Source: Oncomelania hupensis (taxonomy: Eukaryota; Mollusca; Gastropoda; Littorinimorpha; Pomatiopsidae). From it: a stretch of DNA of 64,000 nt. Positions 44,387-53,770 of the stretch are shown one piece after another; positions within the stretch are counted from its first letter, which is position 1; the number at the start of each line of letters is the position of its first letter. The notes beneath the pieces were generated by a model that saw only the letters and a list, made by a program, of their open reading frames with translations, was not told the DNA's origin and made no database searches. A program made the translations under genes and the position numbers. The stretch lies in contig CM072526.1 in NCBI GenBank assembly GCA_036898135.1, positions 4,855,555 through 4,919,554 on the forward strand, given 5' to 3'.

Positions 44387-45018
44387 TGTTACGTTGAAAC
44401 GCGAATGGTAGTACGTCGGAAGCGCGCACGATAGATCTAATCGTTTCGTTTTGCAAAGTATTCAATGAGGGAGTTTATTTACCTTTGATTTGAGTTTGCA
44501 TTGTTGTTAGGAGAGGCTTTGTATAACGTTGATGATTTTGGTTACTCGAGAATTTTCTGGATCTGCGTGTTTACTCTCGATAGAAATTTCCCGATACATG
44601 ACGAAGCAAGTGGACGTTCCGGAAGGAGAAGAAAATATGTATGACGTAAGACAGTAATGACGAAGTTAGAAGCGATTGGTTAAATTGCGTCAAACGAGAT
44701 TGATCCAGGTTATTCGGGAGTATCAAGAGACTATTTAAGTGCCGTGCTGTTTCAAAAAATAGATAGAGAGTGTTGCTGCTGATAGTGATTTGGAAAGTAA
44801 ATTTGAGAGTGGAAAGACGATTGAGCGATTGTATGCAGTTGTTGATGTGTGCTGAATAAAAAGTGGAAAACTTCATACGTCGACTTTGTGACTTGTATGC
44901 TGATTGAGCGGGCTGCGTGAATAAACGAATCTGAGTTACACCTTATCAGGAATTTAGCATTGGGGCTGAATCAGATACTGATAAAAAAAAAAACACCAAC
45001 ATCGAACCGAGTGTAACA
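44387..45018 (+). repeat. 5' LTR, copy 1
   Basis: 632 bp, starting TGTTACGTTGAAACG and ending CCGAGTGTAACA, with terminal TGTTAC/GTAACA inverted bases. TATTTAAG (44732-44739) is a plausible TATA element and AATAAA (44855-44860) a polyadenylation signal, so transcription probably starts near 44760. It is nearly identical to the 3' LTR by eye, which points to a recent insertion. Confidence 0.95.
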
Positions 45019-45534
45019 TTTTGGGGGCCAAGCTGGGATTCACGCCATAGCCAAGGGTTCAACTGCTACAACAAGCGAGTCAACGTTACGAGAGGCAGTC
45101 ATCGAGGGTAGCCGCCAACGAGTTGCGTCGAGAGGGGCCAACATACTGGGACTACATCCGATAGGTTCGGGTTGACTGCAAGGGCGTGTAGTCGCTGAAG
45201 AGTTGCTTCGTGAGCGAACAACAGATCGGGACTACGTGGCTGCCGCAAGACTACGTCGAGGGACAGTCTCGGAGCTACATCGCCAGTGTTACAGAGAGCG
45301 ACGAGCGGACGTCGTGTCTACTTCAGCACAGGAGCGTGTACATCAACACCAGCGTGGTGCAGCGTCGCATACGACGAGGACAGCGGGGCCTGCGTCAGCG
45401 AAAGCGACTAGTGACAAGCATCAGCGCTACTGCAGAAAGCGTGCTGTTCTAGAACAGTCTAGAAGGGGGCAGCACAGTCAAGAACTTTCTAGAAAAAGAA
45501 CTTTTCCAGAAAAGAACTTTCCAGAAGCATCAAG
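45019..45534 (+). promoter_or_regulatory. primer-binding region and leader, copy 1
   Basis: Directly after the LTR comes TTTTGGGGGCCAAGCTGGGA. TGGGGGC plus GGGAT resembles a site complementary to a tRNA 3' end (Pro-like in its first bases), but the primer tRNA cannot be named. The leader of about 0.5 kb has no conserved long frame, and it ends with repeated CTAGAA/TTCCAGAA motifs just before the ATG in good context (AAGATGG). Confidence 0.6.
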
Positions 45535-47733
45535 ATGGCTGACTTCTGGCAGAAAGGGATGCAACTGAATCTAAAAGGCAAACAGCTGACGGAGTACGTC
45601 AAGTCTCAGGAGAGAATACAAGAAAGAGAAGAACAACGTCAGCGTGAAGAAAGAGAAGATGAGCGACGGCTTGAAGAAAGAAAATTAGAACAGAAGCGTC
45701 TAGAAATAGAAGAACAACGTCGCCGAGAAGACAGAGAATCAGAAGAACAGCGGCGCCGAGAAGAAAGAGAGGAAAGAGAGGCTGAGCGTCAGTACCAGCT
45801 AGAGTTGGCGCGTATCCAGAACAATCAGCATGCGCCACAAGTCACCAACGACCATACGGCTCCAAAATTGCCAGCTTTCGTCGACGGGAAGGACCAGATC
45901 GACAGCTATCTGGCGAGATTCGAAAGGTTCGCCGAAAGCTCCAATTGGCAACCTCGAGACTGGGCGATTCGACTGAGTGCACTTCTGACGGGGCAAGCTC
46001 TCGAAGTTTACACCAGACTGTCGAACGATGACGCCAAAAACTACGACGTCTTGAAAGAGGCCCTGTTGCAGTGCTACAACTTTACAGAGAAGGGCTACCG
46101 TAAACGCTTCCGTGAATGCCGGCCTAAGTCAGACGAGGCGCCAAAGCAGTTTGTGGAGCGCCTGTCGTCATATCTACACAAGTGGGTGGAGTTATCAGGC
46201 GAAAGGAAGTCTTACGACAGTCTCCATGACCTGTTCGTGAAGGAACAATTTCTCAATGCCTGTCACAAGGACCTAGCGACCCACTTAGAAGAACAAAAGC
46301 TGCAGACGCTTAAAGATGTGACTGAGGCTGCTGAAAGATATCTCATCGCTCATGGGAAGACCCTGGGGCCACCCAGCGCGACGAAACATTTTCGGAAGAC
46401 TGGAAACCATGTGAACCAGATCCAGGGGAGCCAGACGAACCAGAAACAGTCGGACTCCACGCCTCCTCCCAGGGAAGGGCATTCAAGAGGCTGTTTCACC
46501 TGCAACGCTACAGACCACAGAGCTTCTAACTGTCCTCAAAACAAAAGTAGCGGACAGCGGAGCAGTACGGACAATTCAGCTGCGGGCAACCGGCAGAGGC
46601 GGTTCTCCAATCAACGGCAAACCAGTAGATCTGACCATCAGGTGTGCGGCGGGAGCGTCATTCTTCCGAGTGAGACCGAGCGCACAGCTACCCCTGCGGA
46701 CGTGCAAGAGTGCATGACTGATGGCCAACTCCTCCTTGCCAACGGGAAATCCATCCCCGTCGTCGCCAGCGCAGCTGTGACCGTACAGAACATGCCTGTT
46801 TCCAAGGGACGCGTCGGAAATCATGAAGTGACTGTTTTAAGAGACTCTGGCTGCAGTGGGGTCGTCGTCAGAGAAGACCTAATCGCTAAAGAACAATTCA
46901 CTGGCGATTCAAAATGGACACTCATGGCCGACAGCAAATGTGTGAAAGCGCCAGTTGCAAAGATTCAAGTCAACACCCCTTTCTACATAGGCAAAGTCGA
47001 AGCGGTTTGCCTGAAGAAGCCGCTGTATGATTTGATGATCGGGAATATCGACGGCGCGAGACGACCCGACGACCCCGATCCAGAGTGGAGTCCTGCCTCA
47101 ACCCAACGCGTCGAAGTTGTGGAGGAGGATCCATTGCCGTTTCCCGATGGAGACCTTACAGAGCTGCTACGGGACAATGTGGTTACTCCGGCTCAGCCCT
47201 GCCGACCAGAGATCGTCGGTGCTGTTACTACCAGGGCCCAGGCCAAGAGAGACAAGACGTCTACGCCACTGAAGGTCGCCGACAACTCTAAAGCTGCCAT
47301 CGTGGACAGAGATAAGCTGATTCAGCTCCAGGAAGCTGATAGCACTTTAAACAAGTACAGGAACCGCCAAGACCACGTGACCAAAGGCAGTGGTACGGTC
47401 TATTTTGAGGTGAAGGCCAAGATCCTGTACCGAATCTTCCAGCACCCGAGGGTCAACGGAGGGAAACCACTACGTCAAGTCTTGGTACCGTTACCCCTAA
47501 GGCGCCAGGTGATGGAAGTAGCGCATGACTCAATCATGGGAGGTCACCTGGGTATCAAGAAGACGTCGGATAGAATCCAGGCGGTATTCTACTGGCCAGG
47601 ACTTCATGCGGACGTCAGCCGTTTCTGCCGATCATGTGACATTTGCCAGAAGACCATACCTCGAGGAAGGGTCCCTAAAGTGCCAATGCCGAAAATGCCT
47701 TTGATCGACCGACCTTTCAAGAGGGTGGCTTAG
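45535..47733 (+). CDS. gag-protease-integrase N-terminal polyprotein, copy 1
   Basis: A single 732-codon frame. Residues 20-95: a charged Arg/Glu coiled coil. Residues 110-285: a Gag capsid region of the Ty3/gypsy type (LPAFVDGKDQIDSYLARFER, LTGQALEVYTRL, GYRKRFRECRP). Residues 320-333: a CX2CX4HX4C zinc knuckle (46492-46533). Residues 437-439: the aspartic protease DSG (46843-46851). A linker with no RT sequence follows, then the integrase HHCC zinc-binding region (VAHDSIMGGHLG...CRSCDIC, about residues 655-700). The frame ends at a TAG created by a one-base deletion near 47732 relative to copy 2. The uninterrupted gag-to-integrase fusion without RT is unusual. Confidence 0.9.
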   Translation: MADFWQKGMQLNLKGKQLTEYVKSQERIQEREEQRQREEREDERRLEERKLEQKRLEIEEQRRREDRESEEQRRREEREEREAERQYQLELARIQNNQHAPQVTNDHTAPKLPAFVDGKDQIDSYLARFERFAESSNWQPRDWAIRLSALLTGQALEVYTRLSNDDAKNYDVLKEALLQCYNFTEKGYRKRFRECRPKSDEAPKQFVERLSSYLHKWVELSGERKSYDSLHDLFVKEQFLNACHKDLATHLEEQKLQTLKDVTEAAERYLIAHGKTLGPPSATKHFRKTGNHVNQIQGSQTNQKQSDSTPPPREGHSRGCFTCNATDHRASNCPQNKSSGQRSSTDNSAAGNRQRRFSNQRQTSRSDHQVCGGSVILPSETERTATPADVQECMTDGQLLLANGKSIPVVASAAVTVQNMPVSKGRVGNHEVTVLRDSGCSGVVVREDLIAKEQFTGDSKWTLMADSKCVKAPVAKIQVNTPFYIGKVEAVCLKKPLYDLMIGNIDGARRPDDPDPEWSPASTQRVEVVEEDPLPFPDGDLTELLRDNVVTPAQPCRPEIVGAVTTRAQAKRDKTSTPLKVADNSKAAIVDRDKLIQLQEADSTLNKYRNRQDHVTKGSGTVYFEVKAKILYRIFQHPRVNGGKPLRQVLVPLPLRRQVMEVAHDSIMGGHLGIKKTSDRIQAVFYWPGLHADVSRFCRSCDICQKTIPRGRVPKVPMPKMPLIDRPFKRVA

Positions 47734-49336
47734 ACTTAATCGGCGAAATAAGACCTCCGAGTGAAGAAGGTCATCGGTGGGTACTGACTTTAGTGGACTA
47801 TGCGACTCGGTACCCAGAAGCAGTGCCTCTGAAGAAGATTCACACTGAAACTGTTGCAGAGGCGCTAGTGGACATGTTCAGTAGACTTGGAGTGCCTGAA
47901 GAGATCCTGACAGACCTCGGGACGCAGTTCGTCTCTGACTGCATGAAGGAGGTCAACAGACTGCTGAGCATCCGGCATTTGACTACGACACCCTACCATC
48001 CGATGTGCAACGGGCTTGTCGAGAAGTTCAATGCTACGCTGAAGTCCACCCTGAAGAAACTGTGCAGCGAGCAGCCCAGACAATGGCATCGCTATATCAA
48101 CGCCTTACTTTTCGCCTACAGAGAAGTACCGCAGGCGGAAGAACCATCCGAGGGCCGATGCACATCCTGAAAGAACTGTGGACGAAAGAAGTAGACACCC
48201 CAGAGGTGAAGAACAGCTACCAGTACGTGTTTGAGCTACGGGAGAAGCTGGAGCAGACTCTCGAGATAGCCAGAGAAAACCTGAAGAAGTCCAGACTGTG
48301 GAAAGCACTGTGACTATGACCAAAACCTGTGGCAGGAAGTTTAAACAAAGTGCTGGTGCTGCTACCTACTGATCACAATAAGTTGCTGTGGAAAGGCCCG
48401 TACGAAGTGGAACCGTGGTGGATCAACGACCGGGTGAAGGTCCTCCATACAACCTCCTTAAAGTACGTTGAACCATGGCTACGAACAGCACAGAGCAGCA
48501 GGAGACTCAGCTTTGACAGCGAAGAACTGTTGGAACTGGGAGACTTCCACAGCAAGAAGGTCATGATGTTACCTAGGACAAGGCGACGGGTGTCAAAAGT
48601 TGGAGAAGGACCAAATGGGCGAAAGTTCAGATACCGATTCGAACATGAAGTACTCGAATCCCTTCGATTCCCGATCCCCGAACTTGAAGAAGACATCGAT
48701 GAGGCTGAAGAAGTTTAAATGGGCAACAAAGTGCTGGTCGCTACCTCCCCTAATAAGTTGCTGATGCAGTGGAAAGGCCCGTACGAAGTACCGTGGTGGG
48801 ATCGACTACAAGGTGAAGGTCGAGCATTCCATATACCACGCCAACCTCCTTAAGCTGTACGTGGAAAGGCCATCGAGACTGTGCATCAGCACAGCAGCTG
48901 TGACCGACAACAGCTTTGACAGCAAGACTGTTGGAACTGGGAGACTTCCACAGCAAGAAGGCATCGATGATGTTAAGCTAGGACCAAGGCTTGACGGAAG
49001 GTCAAGATGGAGCTCAAGGACCTTATGGGCGACAAACTTCAATGTGTGGCTCTACGACTTTGGTCGAACATGAAGTCCACACCCAGACCTGGAAGGAGCA
49101 TCTGCAGACCTTGAGGGAGCTGTTTCCACCGTCTCCGCAGAAGCCAACCTGACCGTGAGACCCAGCGAATGCATTCTGGGAGCTGACAACGTCGACTGCG
49201 TCGGACATCCGACGGAAGAAGGACAACGGAGGATGCACTGACTCCAGGAAAGCCCACGTGATCATCGTCTTTGACCCTGGGCCGATGACAACCGCAACTG
49301 ACGAGGGCGTCGTTTCCTTGCGGATGAAAAAACATT
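47734..49336 (+). pseudogene. integrase core, GPY/F module and RT vestiges, copy 1 (degraded)
   Basis: After the frameshift, the integrase core continues (VDYATRYPEAVPLKK, ILTDLGTQFVSD, NGLVEKFNATLK). A 34-base deletion near 48136 breaks it again. From about 48290 to 49060 the sequence carries many small deletions, and the segment with the WKGPYEV module appears twice (48343-48715 and 48721-49060), each version being incomplete. The end (49060-49336) keeps the same rearranged RT blocks as copy 2. The density of short indels could be real decay or an assembly fault. Confidence 0.8.
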
Positions 49337-49600
49337 GACCGTGTAGATAAACTGTGAACATTGACAGTACCCAGAAAGACTTGCAGATGAGAAACATTGA
49401 CTCTGTGTGAATGAACTGTGAACATTGACAATATCCAGACAGATTTTAAGATGAAAACCATTGACTCTGTGTGAATGAACTGAGAACGTTGACAGTGTTC
49501 AGACAGTCTGAAATAAGTTTTAATTCTGAACTTTGTTTGTGCATTACGTTTCAACGTTGTTGAAAGAAATTGGGTAAATTTCTTCTTGAGTGGGGGGTTA
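49337..49600 (+). promoter_or_regulatory. 3' UTR with repeated motif and polypurine tract, copy 1
   Basis: Three imperfect units of about 55 bp contain AACATTGAC and GAACTGTGAACATTGACA or GAACTGAGAACGTTGACA. GAGTGGGGGGTTA (49588-49600) directly before the 3' LTR is the polypurine tract that would prime plus-strand synthesis. Confidence 0.7.
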
Positions 49601-50227
49601 TGTTACGTTGAAACGCGAATGGTAGTACTGAAACGCGCACGATAGATCTAATCGTTTCGTTTTGCAAAGTATTCAATAATGGAGTTTATTTACCTTTGAT
49701 TTGAGTTTGCATTGTTGTTAGGAGAGGCTTTGTATAACGTTGATGATTTTGGTTACTCGAGAATTTTCTGGATCTGCGTGTTTACTCTCGATAGAAATTT
49801 CCCGATACATGTCGAAGCAAGTGGACGTTCCGGAAGGAGAAGAAAATATGTATGACGTAAGACAGTAATGACGAAGTTAGAAGCGATTGGTTAAATTGCG
49901 TCAAACGAGATTGATCCAGGTTATTCGGGAGTATCAAGAGACTATTTAAGTGCCGCGCTGTTTCAAAAAATAGATAGAGAGTGTTGTTGCTGATAGTGAT
50001 TTGGAAAGTAAATTTGAGAGTGGAAAGACGATTGAGCGATTGTATGCAGTTGTTGATGTGTGCTGAATAAAAAGTGGAAAACTTCATACGTCGACTTTGT
50101 GACTTGTATGCTGATTGAGCGGGCTGCGTGAATAAACGAATCTGAGTTACACCTTATCAGGAATTCAGCATTGGGGCTGAATCGGATACTGATAAAGAAA
50201 AACACCAACATCGAACCGAGTGTAACA
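49601..50227 (+). repeat. 3' LTR, copy 1
   Basis: 627 bp, TGTTACG...GTGTAACA. It differs from the 5' LTR by a few substitutions and short indels (for example around 49625-49640 and an A run near 50195). AATAAA at 50066-50071. Confidence 0.95.
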
Positions 50228-50232
50228 GTATA

Positions 50233-51415
50233 ATTATAGATGTTTTCCAAATATTTGGCAGATTTCCTGTTTCCCAGCATTTTTGTATGATTTTATGTAA
50301 ATAGTTTAACCACATGTCTGGAAGATGTTGTAAAAGTGTAGAAGAAATCCCGTCACATCCTACAGCAGATTTTTTATTTCCCAAAATTTTTAGCGCTTCT
50401 TTAATTTCTGTAAGAGAAATGTCTGCATTAATTACATTGTTATTGAGTTGATCTTCAGGATCTTTATATATATCTGAATTTTCAGCTGTTTCCCTAAATA
50501 TAATATTTTTATCTGTTAAATTATGACTGTTACTTTCATTGGAAAACATTTTAGCAAACACTTCAGCTTTACCTTTGCATGAAATGAATTCTTTGTGTTC
50601 AACTTTAATTGGGCATTGAGGAAGCTGAAAGCCAGTTTTCATTTGTGAAACGTTTTTAAAGATTTTTGAAATGTTATTGTTTTCTGTTATTTCATTATTG
50701 CAAAATTTTGTCCAGTATTGTTTTTTTTTCTAATGCAATAATTTTATTGCCAGCTATTTTAGCCTTTTTCATAATTTGAAAATCTATTTCTGATTTACTT
50801 TTACACCATTTTTTATATGTGCTTTTTTTTATTTTGTACTGCCTTCTCACATTCTTGGTTCCACCAAAGATTTCCTTTATGTTTATTATTTTTATGTTTC
50901 TTGATGATAGGAATTGATCCTTTGGCTGCAAAGATGATTGTTTCATTAAATTTTGTAAACATTTTTTTCAATATCATCGTCTTTCATGAAATCATTTTCA
51001 GAATTTAATAAAAGTGATTGAAATGTTTCCCAGTCTGCACGACCATATGAAAATGTAGGAATATCCTCTTCATTCTCATCTACTTCAGGTTTTTCATTTA
51101 AAGTTATCATTATTGGTAAATGATCACTACCCAGCAAGTCTTGACCTATATCCCAAATACAGTCATCTGCCAATTCAGGTGAAATTAATGTTAAATCAAT
51201 AGCATAAGATTTTTGATTAAAACAGTCAGGAATCCTAGTTGGTCTTCCATCATTTAAAAGAACAAGATTAGAATTTATAATATTGTCTGTAAATTTTATA
51301 TTAGTATTATGATCACAGTCTGAGTCCCACACTGGAGAATGAGAGTTGAAGTCTGACGTTTTTTGTCCAGTCTTATCAACATGTTTTGCAGAGAGGATCA
51401 AAATTTTGTAGATGG
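50233..51415 (-). pseudogene. LINE-B copy 2, endonuclease and start of RT
   Basis: The part of LINE-B upstream of the LTR insertion. Minus-strand frames: an endonuclease C-terminal half (51401-50946: DFNSHSPVWDSD, RPTRIPDC, AIDLTLISPEL, LLGSDHLPIMITL), a linker (50946-50695) and the RT N-terminus (50642-50233: FSNESNSHNLTD, GNKKSAVGCDGISSTLLQHL, NIWKTSIII), joined by two frameshifts. The next residues lie at 44386 and below, on the far side of the LTR element. The endonuclease N-terminus is missing, so the copy is 5' truncated at about 51415. Confidence 0.9.
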
Positions 51416-51750
51416 CGATTAAGCCTTTTCGTTTTTCATGCTCTAAAGTTACGAACTTGTATTTATTTATTTGAGTTGTATTTAATAGTATTTATTTATT
51501 TGAGTTGTATTTAATAGTAATTGTTAAAGCCCCAAAGGCAAGATGTAAAAAACGCATCCAGCGCTTACTCTTTTACCCTTGCAAAATAAAATTGTTATCT
51601 TTTCTTATCTTATTTTATCTTATCTTATCTTAACTTATCTTATCTTATCTCCCCCTCTGTCTCTCTCTCCCCCTCTGTCTCTCTCCCCCTCAGTCTCTCT
51701 TTCCCTCTCTCTATCTCACCTCTCTCTCCTCCCCCTCCTTTCTATAAGAA
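51416..51750. repeat. 33-bp duplication, retroelement tail, (TCTTA)n and (CT)n
   Basis: TTTATTTATTTGAGTTGTAT plus TTAATAGTA is present twice in tandem (51456-51521). A tail TTGCAAAATAAAATTGTTATC follows and runs into TCTTA repeats (51600-51650) and CT-rich sequence (51650-51740). The tail resembles the left edge of the window (1-75). Confidence 0.65.
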
Positions 51751-51753
51751 AGA

Positions 51754-51935
51754 CTGAACATTGATGTTTAACGTCCATTCCATCCATTGACGATATGGCA
51801 GATGGAGATATACCCTCCAGGAAAGAAGAGATAAGGACCTAAATCAACACTGAACCACATGAGCAATCATATTGCTGAGATGGACAGTGAAACTTGGCCA
51901 CTTTTATCTTGCGCACCTAACCTTAGCTGCTTCTT
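51754..51935 (-). mobile_element. SINE family S3, minus copy (5' truncated)
   Basis: The reverse complement matches the body and 3' end of the SINE at 53525-53770: AGTTTCACTGTC, TATGATTGCTC, GTTCAGTGTTGATTTAGGTC, CTGCCATATC, and GACGTTAAACATCAATGTTC. The tRNA-like head is absent. Confidence 0.7.
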
Positions 51936-52639
51936 TGTTTGTTGGTGTTGTTGAATATCATTACGAACTTTTGTTCGAGAGGTTGAAACCAAGGCAAAGG
52001 CATTGTGCCATATACGAGGTCATAACCAAGGAACAAAGGTTCATGTTCGCGACCAGGAAAAAAACCTTTCACTCCAGCCACTAGGACACATAACCTGGGC
52101 ACAGGTCGCACGTCATTCGCGAGTTCGTACCACGAGGTGACATTAAACCTGGGTGAAGAGTCTTGACATTCTTGAGGTAATGACCTCGTTTAAGTCTTTA
52201 GTTCATCACCCGGGCAAAAGACGCAAGACTATTTCACGTCATTCGCGAGGTCGTAACCAGGACAAAGGTTTGAACCTATTAGTGAGGTTGTAACCTGGGT
52301 GAAGACCACGCTTCAATCAAAGTCCTAACTTGGTGAAAAAGCTGTGTTTGTGAGATTATTACTATCAATCCATACTTAGGATGGACATCATTATGGTATG
52401 ATTGTGTGTACAAAAAACATTAACATAACATAAAGTCTGATTGGTTAACAAAAAAAATAAAAGTTTAAAAGGCCCAAGTTGAAGAATGTTTGTATTTTTG
52501 GCAAAAAAATTTCTCCTAATATTTGACGTTTTTGTTTTTACATTAAACAATGATAAAGTGGGCTTTAGTTGCTCAAACCAACAGCCAAAGTTTGAATTCT
52601 CCATGTCTGTTCTGACAGGGGTTGATTTCCTCTAAGTTG
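51936..52639. other. no gene seen; degenerate 'GAGGTCGTAACC' repeats
   Basis: Between 51990 and 52320 a loose motif GAGGT-GTAACC-GG-AAAGG recurs at irregular spacing (about 52016, 52130, 52247, 52280). The rest is noncoding. No protein domain. Confidence 0.45.
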
Positions 52640-52884
52640 AACGGCACATAAATACGGTAAAAGACCGTCTAGTAGAAATTGTTAGTGCTACAGCGGTAGA
52701 GCGGCACATCAATACGGTAAAATACCGTCTAGTAGACATTGTTAGTGCTACAGCGGTAGAGCGGCACATCAATACGGTAAAATACCGTCTAGAAGATATT
52801 GTTAGAGCTAGAGCGGTAGAGCGGCACATCAATACGGTAAAAGTCCGTCTAGTAGACATTGTTAGTGCTAGAGCGGTAGAGCGG
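52640..52884. repeat. 60-bp minisatellite, about 4 copies
   Basis: Units GCGGCACATCAATACGGTAA...TACCGTCTAGTAGACATTGT...GTGCTACAGCGGTAGA repeat every 60 bp. Each unit contains the small palindrome ACGGTAAAATACCGT. Frames across it are repeat artefacts. Confidence 0.9.
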
Positions 52885-52984
52885 CCGTGTATTGATTACA
52901 AAAACAACTTTACATTGGAATGAGGTTTTTGTTGTTGTTTTGTTAAAAACGTTTTTCAGTGAGGCAACACTCACTGTGCATGTT

Positions 52985-53488
52985 AAAGGGATCTGTGGCA
53001 GGGAGGTGGTCACAATGGGTCATTTCAAAGGGATCTGTGGCGGAGAGGTGGTCACAATGGGTCATTTTAAAGGGATCTGTGGCAGGGAGGTGGTCACAAT
53101 GGGTCATTTTAAAGGGATCTGTGGTGGGGAGGTGGTCAAACTGGGTCATTTTAAAGGGATATGTGGCGGGTAGGTGGTCACAATGGATCATTTTAAAGGG
53201 ATCTGTGGCAGGGAGGTGGTCACAATGGATCATTTTAAAGGGATCTGTGGCAGGGAGGTGGTCACAATGGGTCATTTTAAAGGGATCTGTGGCGGGGAGG
53301 TGGTCACAATGGATCATTTTAAAGGGATCTGTGGCGGGGAGGTGGTCACAATGGGTCATTTTAAAGGGATCTGTGGCGGGGAGGTGGTCACAATGGGTCA
53401 TTTAAAAAGGATCTGTTGCGGGGAGGTGGTCACAATGGGTCATAATAAAGGGATCTTTCACGGGGACGTGTCAAAATGAGTCATTTTA
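52985..53488. repeat. 42-bp minisatellite, 12 copies
   Basis: Units AAAGGGATCTGTGGC-GGGAGG...TCACAATGGGTCATTTT recur every 42 bp (52985, 53027, ... 53447). Because 42 is a multiple of three and the unit lacks stops in most frames, long frames appear on both strands; they are not genes. The first unit is preceded by CACTCACTGTGCATGTT, which links it to the duplication at 17.0 kb. Confidence 0.95.
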
Positions 53489-53524
53489 AAGTAGCTTTCA
53501 CGTGAGGAAACCAAAGCAGTTTGG

Positions 53525-53770
53525 ATTTGTCCCACAGCCGTAGGCTCAGTGGGAGAGCCTTTCACCTGGCACACCTGTTGACCCAGGTTCCTCTTCCGTG
53601 CTGGACAAGAAAAAATGTGGCAAATTTCACTGTCAGTATTTGCAGTATGATTGCTCTGGCGGTTCAGTGTAGATTTAGGTCCCTACCCTCTCTTTCCTGG
53701 GATGGTTACCCCTGTCTGCCATATCACCAATGGTGGTTGTAGACGTTAAACCTCAATGTTCATTCATGTG
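53525..53770 (+). mobile_element. SINE family S3, plus copy
   Basis: A tRNA-like head with an A box around TAGGCTCAGTGGGAG (53541-53555) and a weak B box GGTTCCTCTTCC (53586-53597), then the S3 body (TTTCACTGTC, ATGATTGCTCTGGCGGTTCA, CTGCCATATCACC) and the 3' end GACGTTAAACCTCAATGTTC. It is the more complete of two copies. A second unrelated repeat end (matching 6947-6999) begins at 53785. Confidence 0.7.

Larger units (their letters stand above)
44387..50227 (+). mobile_element. LTR retrotransposon copy 1 (Gmr1-like order, RT-deficient)
   Basis: A 5841-bp element with TG...CA ends, flanked by the 5-bp duplication GTATA (44382-44386 and 50228-50232), inserted in the RT of LINE-B copy 2 in the opposite sense. 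Order: 5' LTR, primer-site region, leader, gag-protease-integrase frame, integrase remainder with GPY/F module, rearranged RT vestiges, 3' UTR, polypurine tract, 3' LTR. Integrase precedes the RT region, as in the Gmr1 group of Ty3/gypsy-like elements. No YxDD and no RNase H are present. Removing it and one GTATA restores the LINE-B frame across the site. Confidence 0.95.

Noticed and set aside
44571..44876. 101-codon minus-strand frame, repeated at 49782-50087
   Set aside because: It lies wholly inside the LTRs, antisense, and its duplication simply reflects the LTR pair.
45019..45040. Assignment of the primer tRNA as proline
   Set aside because: The first seven bases and a GGGAT block fit, but several central positions do not, and copy 2 differs further. 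Only a generic primer-site label is justified.
52943..53479. Overlapping frames of 90-150 codons on both strands
   Set aside because: They are produced by the 42-bp minisatellite, whose period is a multiple of three and lacks stops. No start context, domain or codon bias supports a gene.
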